Part shown: positions 24,700-35,800 of the stretch, piece after piece | Layout: every line of letters starts with the position of its first letter | Numbering within the stretch: position 1 is the first letter of the stretch | Assembly (NCBI GenBank): GCA_948567375.1 | Contig: OX419756.1 | Coordinates: 34,636,552 to 34,700,551 of the forward strand | Direction: 5' to 3' | Source of the DNA: Lunularia cruciata | Lineage: Eukaryota; Streptophyta; Marchantiopsida; Lunulariales; Lunulariaceae | DNA: 64,000 nt | Translations under genes and position numbers: made by a program | Notes under the pieces: generated by a model | What the model was told of the DNA's origin: nothing | Database searches by the model: none | The model's input: only the letters and a program-made list of their open reading frames with translations

Positions 24700-25110
24700 C
24701 CTTTGAGCAAGCACGGTTTACACATAGGGTTGTCATGTTGGATAACCAAAGAGGGATTTTTTGTTTGGTAGGACCTTCACAAAAGGTCTATACACCACAA
24801 AAGGTCTTACTTGACTCTAGTGCACAACCTCTTATGTTGGAGAAGGTTGCAATTGTTGGTCTGAAGTTACAAAAGACCGATGTGAAGAGATGTCCATTCT
24901 AGATCTAGACATCTCTAGGTGGTGGTTCTACACAATACATCATATGGGGAGAGCTGGTTGTTCAAATTCAGCCTGATCATCCAACTAATAGCTTTGTGCT
25001 CAAAGCTCAAGCTATTGCAACCATAGCTGAGTCATATGATGTGTTAGTTGGGGGAGTAATGTTATACCTCATGGGTTTCAATATTGACTATTGGGAGGAG
25101 ACAACCTCCT
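24700..25110 (+). pseudogene. Aspartic protease region of the methyltransferase-bearing element
   Basis: The segment around 24,804-24,840 reads LLDSSAQPLMLEK, matching the retropepsin active site D-S-G-A-x-P with Gly changed to Ser (AGT for GGT). Downstream, QPDHPTNSF and ESYDVLVGG near 24,970-25,060 fit the second half of a protease domain with its conserved ILxG-like segment. Stops at several codons interrupt it. It sits just before the methyltransferase domain. Confidence 0.6.
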
Positions 25111-25524
25111 ATAGACTAGGTTGGTAGTCTGGTGAGGGACGAGTCTGTTTTCTACCAATATGCTTTAGGAGTGGCAGTCTTGGCTCACTACAATCCGAGA
25201 CAATGGCAACATCAATTTCAACTTTTAGTGGTGCTATTACTTGGCATGGTGACTTATTGGAGAAGAATGCCCATGCAGAGAATACTCCAATACCAGAGGA
25301 GATCACTTGGAATTGGAGTACAAATGAGATTGTTCCATCCACCTTGGATGTTCCATTGTGGAGTTTAGAGGAGGCATTACAACAATATGTAGATCAGTTG
25401 GTGTAGTAGGCTTGGAGTGGAGCCGTTGTACCACCAAATGACCAATTTAAGAATGAGCCTCTAGAGTTGATTACCTTGATACCTTTGGATACCACACTCA
25501 TTGCTTGGTAGTATCCAGTAGAGT

Positions 25525-26470
25525 GAGCATGTATATTGGAGTTTTTTAGTGGAATTAGTATTGGGCTAGTTGTGGTACTACAGGCAAGTATATGAGTACA
25601 TAGGTACTTGTATGTGAAGAGAGATAAGATTGCTAGGTGAGCATCTCCCCATCATGTGGCACACTTGGCCTATTGGTATCTTGAGTTATTGCCAATGTCA
25701 ACAATCAAGGGTTACCAGAAAGCCCTACCAGTAAACATTTCCTTGTTGGGAACGCATGATCTAGAGAGATATGGGCTTGTTCATTTGGTGATTTTTGGAT
25801 GGCCATGTCAAGGACATACACGTGCTGGTCAAGGTTTGGGTCTCGAGGATCTTTGTTCTGGTGTGCTTTGGGAGATGTTACATATACTACAACATCTCTA
25901 GGTTCATTAGTTCGTTTCTCCAGCTTACTTTTTGGAGAGCTTCCCTTTGTGGGTGATTCTTGCACCCGTGTGATGGTGAGTATGCATTAGGTCCATTCTT
26001 GGATGGGACCTATCGTGTTGTTAGATGCAGCCAGAGTGGGATCACGGGCTCATCATATTCATCTTTGGTGTATGAACTTCTTACACAAAGAGGTTCTATA
26101 GTGCACTTATGATGGGATTCAACAACAAGACCACATTGTTGTTGATGACATAAGTCTCAAACTGTGGTAGTGGTTGATAGGTCACCTATGGCAATGGTGA
26201 ACCTACTTGGACACCCAGAGCTGCTTTTCCCACACTTATGAGTTTCCTAGGCTCCCATGCTTTTCAAGAGGGAGGTCTTGGACTGGTTTGGGACTCATAA
26301 TTATAGTGGTTGGTGGAGCCCAACGCCTATGAGAGAGAGCGGGTGATGGGTTTTTGCACTAGTATTATCGCTGTTCCAATAGTGCTAGAGGCATCTAGGC
26401 ATCAAGTGTCAGGTCAAACTATGGACCTGAACTGTTTGGCCTAGATTGTGAGCCTTGGCTTGGCAAAGTA
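25525..26470 (+). pseudogene. C5-cytosine DNA methyltransferase domain within retrotransposon pol
   Basis: Between protease and reverse transcriptase lies a degenerate C5-cytosine methyltransferase. Motif I appears as LEFFSGISIG (25,536 onward; Ser for the second residue of the usual FxGG). Motif IV is intact: GWPCQGHTRAGQG with the catalytic Cys codon at 25,806-25,808. The ENV motif VI is degraded to ESF near 25,937, next to a frameshift. Motif VIII-like GSRAHHIHLW follows near 26,040. The C-terminal part has ERERVMGF near 26,330 and a motif X-like QTMDLNC near 26,415-26,435. Stops at several Gln/Arg/Trp-type positions and two shifts kill it. An active relative would be expected to methylate cytosine, perhaps on the element's own cDNA. 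Confidence 0.85.
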
Positions 26471-26899
26471 GCATAGGATGCGCTTGATAGGCATCACCAC
26501 TTGAATACTTGTGAGCCGTATGCCTATAGAGACAATTTAGGCACATGCTGGGGATGATAGACCGAGTGGATAGAGTATTCTTGGGACACGACCAATGGCT
26601 ACTAAGGAGAGTGACCTACTTGGAGTCCATCTAGGTGAGCATTTTGGATTACACCCTTGGTCTACTTGGGATGCAACTAGAGGATGTATGGAGCTTGCAA
26701 CCAGATTGGAGGGAATTTTGCACATTGAGGTTGGGACCTCTTGTGCTTGGGAGCATGACACTATTGCTCCTAAGGGCTTAGTGTAGCAGCCAACTAGTGC
26801 ATCTTCCACTCTTACAATAGTTATAGAGGATACTTGGGAGCCAGATCTTGGACCCAAGCTTATAAGAGAGGAAAGACAAAGAGTTTGGAGGTTCTTGAG

Positions 26900-28260
26900 G
26901 AGCTACGCAAGTTTTGTTGCCTTTAGTATGCAGGATTTGGGTGCTTTAAAAGGACCTGGTATAAAGATTGAGCTGACTAGCAATACACTAGTTTTTTGAC
27001 GTCCCTATCAATATAGTGACATGGAGCAAGCATTGGCTAAGAGCCGGAGCAGTGATCTTTTTGAAGCTAGTTTGGTGGAGATTTCACATGGAGAGTATGA
27101 ATCAGCAATAGTGATGCCAACCAAGAAGGATATGCATGGCAATTGCACATATTGGCGGATGTGTGGAGATTACCATCCTTTCAATCAATAAACTAGGGCT
27201 GATTGGTATGCCATGCCTACACCTAAAGAAATCTTTGATGCAATTGGGCATGCAAAGGTCTTTAGTATTTTAGATCTTTGAGTAGGATATCATCAATTGC
27301 CGATCAAGGAGGAGGATAAGTCCAAGACATTTTGGGCTATTGATCTTCACGTAAAGGATGTGTTATATCAGTGGAGGTTCTTACTATTTGGGTTAAAGAA
27401 TGCTCTTTTTTAGTTCCAAAGGGTCATGAACATGATCTTAGTTGGATTGGATTTTGCTTGGTGTTATATTGATGACATTTTGGTATATAGTATTACGGTG
27501 GAGGAGCATGAGAGACAATTGTTGGAGGTGTTTGAGAGGTTGAGATCTTAGGGACTCAAATTAAATCTTTGGAAGTGTAGGTTCCTCCACAAGTAGGTTG
27601 AGTATTTAGGTCACACTACCTACCTTGGAGGACTTGGTGTTCAGCAGACCAAGGTGGAGGCTATTGCACATATTCCTTGGCTTATGGATGTGAGCAGAGT
27701 GCAAGCATTCCTTGGGTTGGCAAACTTCTATTGCCGTTATGTTAGAGGATTTAATGACATTGTCAAGGCCTTGACAAATTTGACTAAGCTTACATAAGAG
27801 TGGTATTGGGAACATGAACAAGAGAGAGCTTTTGTAGAGCTCAAGGAGAGGTTGACATCTGCTCCTATTTTGAGGAGACCAATCAGAGGACAACCATTTC
27901 AGGTTCACATTAATTGGATTATGTTGGAGCTTGGAGCAATGCTGACCCAACATGATGATGAGAGGAAGGAGTTTGTGGTGGCCTATGCTAGTCACTCCTA
28001 CAATTTAGCGGAGGAAAAGTATATGAATTCATATGAAAGAGAGTGCTTGGCATCAATATGGGCAATAGCACATTTCCAATGTTATCTATTTGGTAACCCC
28101 TTTACTCTTATCATTGATCATCATCCATTGAAGTGGTTGTGGAGTCCAACAAGCTTTCAAAGAAGCTTGCATGATGGGCTCTTATTTTATAAGAGTATGA
28201 TTTCACAATTATTCACAAACTCAGAGTGGTGAACCATGATGTAGATGGACTGAGTAGAAA
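26900..28260 (+). pseudogene. Reverse transcriptase and RNase H of the methyltransferase-bearing element
   Basis: Ty3-type RT blocks are seen in order: AIVMPTKKDMHGN, CGDYHPFNQ, AMPTPKEIFDAIGHAKVFSILDL, KDVLYQWRFLLFGLKNA and CYIDDILVYS (catalytic Asp pair at 27,471-27,476). VEYLGH, the FLGLANFYCRYV connection and RNase H follow. RNase H begins QVHINWI, where Asp is expected in place of Asn, and ends near DHHPLKW. In-frame stops replace several Gln and Arg codons (for example after FSILDL and LRS). The longest open piece is 126 codons (27,852-28,232). Confidence 0.82.
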
Positions 28261-28629
28261 TAATGTCCTAGCCAGCAAGATCAAACCGGAGCACGTTGGC
28301 ATGGGGAGACAAATGAGGAGATGGCATGCATCTGCTTTCTTTGTATATTTTCTAAAGCTTTGGTGGTATCTCTCTTAGCACATACAAGAGGAGTTATTGA
28401 GGTACAAATTCAAAGAGTGGAGATAGTGGTATAGTTCAATGAGATATTCATGATGATGTCTTAGTGATAGACTATCTTTGCAATGGTCTTGTGGATGGCA
28501 CAATTGGGGCCAAGGAGAGAGACTATGTTCTTCAACGAGCCTGGTGGTTCAGATTGGAGGGAAAACACCTTCTTTGTGTATGGGAGGATGGTAGGATGCG
28601 AATAGTACAACTTCCATTTTAGAGACCAT

Positions 28630-29700
28630 AGTTGGTCCATCATGCTCATGAGGAGCTAGGACATTTTGGAGTAAAGTGTACATATAGCTTACTCCAAAGT
28701 CATTATTGGTGGCGCGGTATGCAAACCAATGTATAGTTGTTTGTTGCAAGATGTGTGGTTTGTGACCAAGTTAGAGCATCATTCTATGCTCCTATGCCAC
28801 AATTGCACCCATTATTTATCATAGGATTGGTTATCGTTGGAGTTTGGACTTTGCTGTACCTTTACCATTGATTGTGAGACATCATCAATACATTTTGGTG
28901 ATGGTGGAGCACTTCTCCAAGTAAGTTGAGTTGGTGGCACTTCTTGACAAGTCCAATGAAGGGACGGCTTACTTGTTCCTTGATCGGGTTCTCAATCATT
29001 TTGGTGCACCAATTGAGGTTTTGACTAATCAAGGTACAAAGTTCTTGGGAGAATTTCAGGTCTTGTGTGACAAGGCTTTGATTGATCATTGTACTACCTC
29101 CTGAGATCACCCTAAGGTAGATGGCTTAGCAAAGAGAGTGAGTTAGACAAAGAAGAAAGGATTGCAAAAGTACGATTTGCAAAGAGGCCACTTGGGAGAT
29201 TAGGATCTCCAATTACCTTGGTTGGCCATGGGCTATCGGTTCAGCCGGAAAGCCTCCTTAGCATCCTTATCTCCTTACTTTCTACTCTATGGACGAGATC
29301 TAGATTTACCTGTAACCATTCATTGAGATGCTACTATAGTGTTGGACTTAGATGATCTAGATGTATGGATGAGTGCATGTTCTCAACAGGCAAAGATCTT
29401 TTGGAGAGTGATGCCAATGGCCTTTAAAAACTTGACAATTGCTCAGCATAAAGATACCTTATGCTATGCTACCATTCAAGGAGGAGGTTATAGACCCTCA
29501 ATCATTTCATCCAAGTGACTATGTATATCTATAGCAGACAACACCGATGACACTTGATGTTTCTATAGGTTGTACTATCTTGAGCGTGCACAAGGTTTTG
29601 CCATTTGGAGTCCTTGTGTTGGAAGGACATGATGGTAGTTTTTGGAAGGATCATGTGCACAATTGTGCACCATGCCACCTCCCAAACATTGATGTACTAT
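28630..29700 (+). pseudogene. Integrase of the methyltransferase-bearing element
   Basis: The N-terminal HHCC zinc domain is visible at 28,638-28,765 (HAHEELGH ... CVVCD) with both His and both Cys kept. The catalytic core follows with a frame change near 28,830: SLDFAV carries the first Asp. The second Asp in the VLTDQG-type motif is Asn (VLTNQG, near 29,024). The Glu of the GLAERV-type motif is Lys (GLAKRV, near 29,125). The C-terminal part (PYFLLYGRDLDLP, YLQQTTPMTLDV, WKDHVHNCAPCHLPNID) is well kept. Both core changes are G-to-A. The enzyme is dead. Confidence 0.8.
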
Positions 29701-29737
29701 AAACCCAAGCTTGGCACTTATACATGCAGGCCTACGG

Positions 29738-29878
29738 TGTATGTTATGCGGCTCTTATGGTAGAGCTATTATTATCTTAGTGCGTGATAGCTGTTTGAGA
29801 CGATTGCATATGGCATGTATGACTCCTCCCCTCATGGTGGTTCCTCATGGACAATGGTTATGTCCTAGATGTACTTGA
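29738..29878 (+). pseudogene. PHD finger at the C-terminus of the retrotransposon polyprotein (degenerate)
   Basis: Directly after the integrase, 47 codons read CMLCGS at the start, then LHMACMTPPL, and finish HGQWLCPRCT before a stop. This fits the Cys4-His-Cys3 pattern of a PHD finger, a reader of histone H3 tails. One Cys of the third pair is Arg (LVRDSC) and the aromatic residue before His is Leu. It is shifted in frame from the integrase by an indel. No chromodomain is visible in this element, so the PHD finger may take its place in targeting integration. Confidence 0.7.
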
Positions 29879-30045
29879 CCTATAGTTAGTTCATCCTTTA
29901 TATGGTATAGATTGCAGACAAGTGACTAACGATGGGGCTTGATAGCACCCGACCTCTTGATCTTTTTTCCACCATAGGGTATACCATAAACTTGGAGTAG
30001 ATGGCTATTTGAAGTTAGAGGGACCTAACCACCAGCTAGAGAGGT

Positions 30046-30155
30046 GATTGTGGCACTTCATAGTCCAAGTATGACTTATGTGTGAGTTGTGCTTCTATAG
30101 CGTGTGATGTTGACAATGGTGTATGTTGTGTAGCGATGTGTATACACACGACAAC
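30046..30155 (+). repeat. Direct repeat on the left side of the 3' LTR (unit 1)
   Basis: This unit of about 110 bp, containing TATGACTTATGTGTGAGTTG, precedes the 3' LTR. It recurs after the LTR at about 30,612-30,725. No copy is seen beside the 5' LTR. Confidence 0.7.
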
Positions 30156-30605
30156 TATCATGCCATTTGTAGCGTTGCATCTAGATTGTTGAAACACTAG
30201 AGTAGCAGTGATAGTAGTTAGAGGTATTTTGGTAATTACTCATAGACTACTTTCCAACGTTCAGATTTTGCATTTTGTGTACCGATTACATGGTGAGGCC
30301 CATTGTCACTTGCACCATTTGCACTGTTGGGTGCCATTAGTGGGACTGTTGGTGTAAGACCTAGGTCAAAATCAGGAGTATACCTTGGGAGTGCAGCTCC
30401 AAAGAGCTCACTTCTCTAGTTGTTGAGCCTTTGAGTTCCTAGCTAGAGTGGACAAAAAGCCGACGAACATCACCTGGAGTCTCTTAGCTAAAGTGGGTGT
30501 GGCTTGCCTGTAAGCAAGGCCCAATTGTTGGCAGATTATTGAGTGATAGATCAAGTACTGATCTGATTGAGTGTGATTCAAGTTGTGTAACCGAACTGAT
30601 TTGTG
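30156..30605 (+). repeat. 3' LTR of the methyltransferase-bearing element
   Basis: It matches the 5' LTR from its first bases (TATCATGCC here for TGTTACGCC there) to the ACCGAACT end. The start TG has become TA. It is bracketed on both sides by copies of a different sequence of about 110 bp, described separately. Confidence 0.75.
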
Positions 30606-30611
30606 GCAATT

Positions 30612-30725
30612 TGTGGCAATTTGTAGCACTTTAGAGTCCATGTATGACTTATGTGTGAGTTGTGTTTCTATAGTGTGTGATTTTGACAGTGATGTATGTT
30701 GTGTAGTGATGTGTATATGCACAAT
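30612..30725 (+). repeat. Direct repeat on the right side of the 3' LTR (unit 2)
   Basis: The second copy of the unit at 30,046-30,155. It carries TATGACTTATGTGTGAGTTG and the TAGTGATGTGTATATGCACA end. The arrangement suggests recombination between tandem elements or an LTR-internal junction duplicated at the 3' side. Confidence 0.7.
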
Positions 30726-31047
30726 AGAGAGCAAGTATAATCAAATGGACGCTATAACTTGTTTGATATGGTTGTGGAAACCCTCTACAAGCAAAGTCCT
30801 TGGCACAAGCCAACATTTAGGTGGGACCAGTTCCAATCATTGCCACCAAGGGAAGGAGAGCTATTACACACCACTTCTATACTATAATACTTTAAATATC
30901 TTTTGGATAATTTTCTCACCAATTTGATGGTCTCTTTGAGAGGCAACACAAGGTTTATAGAGGAGAGAAGCTATAAATATCTCTTCAGCTATGGTCACTT
31001 CATCTTTTAGATAGAAAATTCTTTCTCTTTACAACATTCTCTTTCCT

Positions 31048-31210
31048 GGGCAAGTGGAGTTCATATCACATTCTATGGACACTCCAACTCTTCGTTTACC
31101 GGATATGCCATTGAAGTACGTATACTGGGCAATTGGAATTCCTATCACATTCTATGGACATTCTCTCCCTTCTTCCCCATCTACTAGATATACCATCGAA
31201 GTACCTATAT
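31048..31210 (+). repeat. Two-copy direct repeat, about 80 bp unit
   Basis: Each unit has GGGCAA, TGGA(G/A)TTC and TATCACATTCTATGGACA, then a tail ending in ATTGAAGTACGTATA or ATCGAAGTACCTATA. Confidence 0.55.
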
Positions 31211-32690
31211 TACAAAGCTAAGAAATAGATTTTATTTTTTTGTTCCTCGTTTCTTTGTCTCGCTTTGGGATTATAGTTCTGCTGCATAGGGTTTTAGCAA
31301 TTTTCCTTTGGCCCTCGTCTCCTTGGGACCTTGTAAAACTTTTTTTCCCTTTCTAGTATTCGTCTTGGCTATTTTTAAACTGAATGGAAAGGCACGTTAC
31401 AGGAGTAATTCCGAATTAGATGTAAGTTTTGTAATACCCCATCTTCAGTTCAATCTGTTTGGAAGCGGACAACACGGCATCAGAATCATGCATAAATGAA
31501 ATTTGAGGTCCACTTATTGAGTTAAGCCACTAAAAACTGAACTGGATAGGACCCTGAAATCAAAATCAATGCGGATATTCAAGAAGATAAAGCCGTGAAT
31601 TGTTACGAGCTACTATAGGGTTTTAAAATCAACTCACCCTTCAGATATTTATGAAGAATATGGTGAGCTTTAGTGCAAGTGGAGGGTGACCGTCAAAATT
31701 TATCTTATTGTTCTTCATACCGGTAATACAAATGGTAGTGATAACAATGAAAAAAGCACGAGTAAGGGACCAGACCTAAACAATGTTTATCATTGACGCT
31801 TTGCACAGTTCTTACATGGGCATGAGGCTCCTTGCAGAAAGCGCTCTACACAAAAAGAAAGGGCTTCCTAAGAGCAATCTGGAACAGTGGGTTCAATTTA
31901 CAATCTCCACAGTGCAGGTAGAAGCATTAGCTATGTCACGCGGAACATACAGACTAAATAATAATACTATGGTACATATGAATAAAATGGAGTACCTCAG
32001 TCCGACAAGAAATGAGCTGCAGAACCTTTCTATATATACCTGTGAAGTGCCACGAAGCTTCCACATTGTTAGAACATATCTAGAACACACAACAATAGGG
32101 AAGGTTGAAATCCTACCTTACTTACTTTTAAAAGATAATTGTCGCCTTACTTACTTTTAAAACGTAATTGTCACTCTACTATATAAGATAGATAGTAGTT
32201 TCATTTCTGTATTTTTCAGGGTCTCAGTAGGAATATTATTGTCTTTGTTATTTCGATGATGCTCTTTGCAACTACCAGAAAAGGAGTAGAGGGGAGATGG
32301 TTTGGATTATCTATCCCCGGACTTGTCAGACCATATGTGTTTATATACCCAGTATATAAACTAACTAAAATACAATTCTGGTTACATTGGGTGTGCTCTG
32401 AATTTCACACCTTCCCTTATTTTTTATTATCGAAAACTAGAGAATTTTTAGTGCAAGTGTACTTTTTAACTCTATAGATTCTTTGTAACTCTAATGAGTG
32501 CAAGTGAAAGTGCAGACTACACTTTTAAACTAAATTTCCAATAGTAATTATTGAACATGAGGTTTGATACAAAAAAAGTAGGAAAACATGTGTGCAATGA
32601 CCTGAATGAACAGAAAGTTATGAAATTGACCAATAGTCCCAATAAAATACCCCGGAAGGAAAGTATAGTTGGAATACAAGTGCACAAAAA
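31211..32690. other. No supported gene
   Basis: An open frame of 125 codons at 31,783-32,160 (plus) contains EALAMSRGTYRL but has no recognisable domain. It overlaps an antisense frame of similar quality, so it is not called as a gene. The rest is AT-rich. Confidence 0.4.
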
Positions 32691-32691
32691 T

Positions 32692-32772
32692 GCACCAAAA
32701 TGCACAAACAGACAAGGGGCACCAAAATGCACAAACAGACAGGGTGCACCAAAATGCACTAATAGACAAGAA
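32692..32772 (+). repeat. 27-bp minisatellite, three units
   Basis: Three tandem units of CACCAAAATGCACAAACAGA plus seven bases. The period is nine codons and the plus frame reads APKCTNRQG repeatedly. Coding use is doubtful. Confidence 0.75.
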
Positions 32773-32879
32773 GAGCCAAAGATGCTACAAAAAGGAGCAC
32801 ACAAACAAGAGGAACAAAGCACTAAGAGGAGAAACCAACAGTAGGAACTCTAAAATGATGTAAAATGAGCAAAGTGGGA

Positions 32880-35800
32880 ACCTATAATTGAACAATGTGA
32901 TAGAGGTCCTCAAAGGGGATGTTTGGCAAATGTGAGGGAAGAGCCGTCAATGGAACAGTTGCACCCACTAATGATGCTCACCAATGAAGATTGGAGCTTG
33001 TGATCTTTGTGGGGTGACGGAGATCCTCTGCCAACCATAAGAGATAACCATGGTGGGTGAGAAAGCCAAGGCACCTCTCCTTTGTAATGAGCTCCGTGCT
33101 GCCTCTCAAAGGAGACCATCAAACTGATGATGAAGGTGGCCAAAAATCTCCACTACTAGGAGATGAAGATGTTGGAGGCAAGCCATGGGGCATAGTGGTC
33201 CTCCTTCCTCCTAGCGGCAATGATCACTACAGCTCCTACCTAGATGCTAGCTCATGTCAAGGACTTTGGCTTAAATGGGTTTGCCATAACCACATCATAC
33301 AATGTATGACAACCATCCCCAAAAGTGACAAAATTTGTTTGCACCCTTTGGTGAGGCAGGCTTGGTAGGACCATCCAACACTCAATTTGAACCTATGAAC
33401 AAGCAGAGCTTTGGATCTGGGCCACTATGTCATGGAATCAATTGAGGACTATGGTAGGCTCTCCTCATATGGCACAATGTAAGATATGGATGCCCTACAC
33501 ATCAAATGTAGAACCATATGTGCATTGGTTTAGTATGCCCAAGAGTGCTGGATGTGGTAGACCTAGCTAAATTTGGAGGGTAGTGATGAACAATGTGAAC
33601 CAAAAGTCCTCAATCAAAGGAGAAGTGAGAAGCTTCGGTGCCCTTCCACCACAAGAGAGGATCTTAGTTCTATCTAATAAAGGCACATTAGTGAGGATAC
33701 CAATAACGATATGAGTGTGCAGATGCTCAGTAAGCTCCGCCTAAATCTTTCTAGAGTCTAAGGATATAAAGTCTACAAAGAAGTGAAGTGATGTACGTGC
33801 CGTGCTGGTCCTAGCAATAAAGTTCCCAAGCCAATCAAAAAGATGTATGCAAAGCAATGGTGCTTGAGTCAACTATTATGATGGGTAGCAATAAAAATTG
33901 GGCACTCCTTGTATATAAATCTTTTTTCAAAAAGAGAAGCCACTAGTGCCCATACTCTTAGGTAAGTTGCCAATGCAAGAGCCTCATATGATGTGATATC
34001 ACATCCTTTGATGGCTATGAGAAGAGATGTGTGAGCATCCAAGGCCTTAAGAGTGTGGAGAAGGTGTAGGGCATGTGACTATTAAAAGAGCATAGATATG
34101 GAAGAGGACCAATGTGAGGATATTTGTATGCCAAATAGGATGCCCTTGGGACATAACATCTCAAAAGGAGGGAGTAAGCCACTTATGCATTCTCCACCCA
34201 GGGGAGAAGGTGAGCATGGGCAGTAGTCTAAATCAAAATATATGAGATATAAGAGCTAAAAAAATCCTCATCTCCAAGAAGACAGCCCAATACTCTCAAA
34301 CAACCTACTTGGAATTAGAATCTTGATGGGAAGTCAAAGGGAGTAAGTGCTATATGTGAGCTCTAGAACTTGCATGTACAAGTCTAAACTTGTAAACCCA
34401 ATGTCTAAAGACTATGTGTGAAAGCCTTCATTCCATGTACAACATCCTCCAAGGACACCATGATGTGAGTATCATCTGATAGGGATGGAGAAAGACATGT
34501 GGGAAAGGCTATTGCAACCTCATGCAAAGCTATTTAATGTGCAATGGCAAATAATAGCCCTCCTAAACAATCTCCCTAGCATGTACCCTTTGCAGATGCT
34601 AATTGATTCTCTTTGGTGGAAGTAAAATAGCTATAAAACAATCATGTCAATGCCATAAGAAAGTACACAAAAATGGAATCAAGGAAGAAATCTGATCCCC
34701 TAGCAAACAAAGCATCCAAAACAAGGCTGGACAAAAAATGGTATTGAAGGCATTTCAAACATTCACTTGGACTACAATCCAATATGAGTGGAGGTCCAAG
34801 GAAGCTCTAATGCATGCAATAACTATTTCATAACCACCTCATGTGGCAACTGCATATTGATGAGGAGACAAGAAAGAAGAAAAGGAGTGGTGCAACTAAA
34901 GACAAATGGTATGTGACATTAAATGAAAGAAAACATCCCCAATGGCTATGAGGCATGATGTCTCCTTTGACAGAGCAAGGAGATGAGATGCATTAAAAAA
35001 AGCAACATTCAAGGGCACCAGACTAGAGGCAAGATGTTGGCAAAAACAAAAAGAAGGAGGAAGCTTAAGTATGGCAGATCGGCAGAAAGACAATCTTGTA
35101 AATGCTCAAAAACTAGTCTTGATAGATCACTTGTTGAGAAACATGGAGAGTGGAGTAAAGCATGGTCAAAGAAGGACTTCACAAGCTATAGCTCCTCATT
35201 TAGGTAGTAGTCATGGACAAAAGAAGGTCATATGTGAATGATGGATGGAGATCATGTAAAGTAGAAAGTGTGTTGGTAGGGAAGGGTGCTAGTCTAGAGG
35301 GTGATAGTGCCTAGACTGCTCATTGATACTTCCTTACTTGTCCTAAGATCAATGAATGACATAAGCAACAATGCTCAAGTGGAGTATGAGCCTATGGAGA
35401 CTCTAAGATCCATCTAGCTACCGCATGTGCTCTGATGGTATACTCCTCATGGAAAGCCGGCCAATCATCTTGTACAAAACTGATGGATCCAAGAAGTGGT
35501 CTCTTGATGTCCAGATGCACCTCCATGAGTAGAGAGAAGCAAAGTCCATTGAGAGAAGAGAGCTAGTAAGGTCAAAGTAGTGACATCTCCCTCTTGATCA
35601 TCTGCTAAGATGGCACGTAGAAGTATAAAGAGGGGGAAATTCACTAGATGGCAAAGAGGCATAGGGATCTTGGTGTACATACGAGGATGAGGTAAGCCTA
35701 GAAGGAGTCCCTGAAGGGAATCTAGGGAGTGGAGCCAAGAGTAGGCATCTAGAGGAGCTTGGAGTGAGAGGACTGGAGTTTGAAGGAGGTCTAGAGTAGG

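Larger units (their letters stand above)
21307..30725 (+). mobile_element. Ty3/gypsy retrotransposon encoding a DNA methyltransferase and a PHD finger (decayed)
   Basis: The element spans about 9.4 kb on the plus strand. Order: 5' LTR (21,307-21,780), Gag with two zinc knuckles, protease, C5-cytosine methyltransferase, reverse transcriptase, RNase H, integrase, PHD finger and 3' LTR (30,156-30,605). RT before integrase fixes it as Ty3/gypsy. All reading frames are peppered with stops (mostly TAG) and several frameshifts. Most catalytic changes visible in protease, methyltransferase, RNase H and integrase fit single G-to-A or C-to-T transitions. The two LTRs are clearly diverged, so the insertion is old. 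Methyltransferase-bearing LTR retrotransposons are known from charophytes and dinoflagellates. Confidence 0.85.

Noticed and set aside
30046-30725. The 110-bp flanking units as target-site duplications
   Set aside because: Ty3 integrase makes about 5-bp duplications; 110 bp is far too long.
31783-32160. 125-codon plus-strand ORF
   Set aside because: No domain, no splice context and an antisense frame of equal quality.
32517-32822. Minus-strand ORF with repeated Cys/Phe-rich units
   Set aside because: It is a by-product of the 27-bp minisatellite on the opposite strand.
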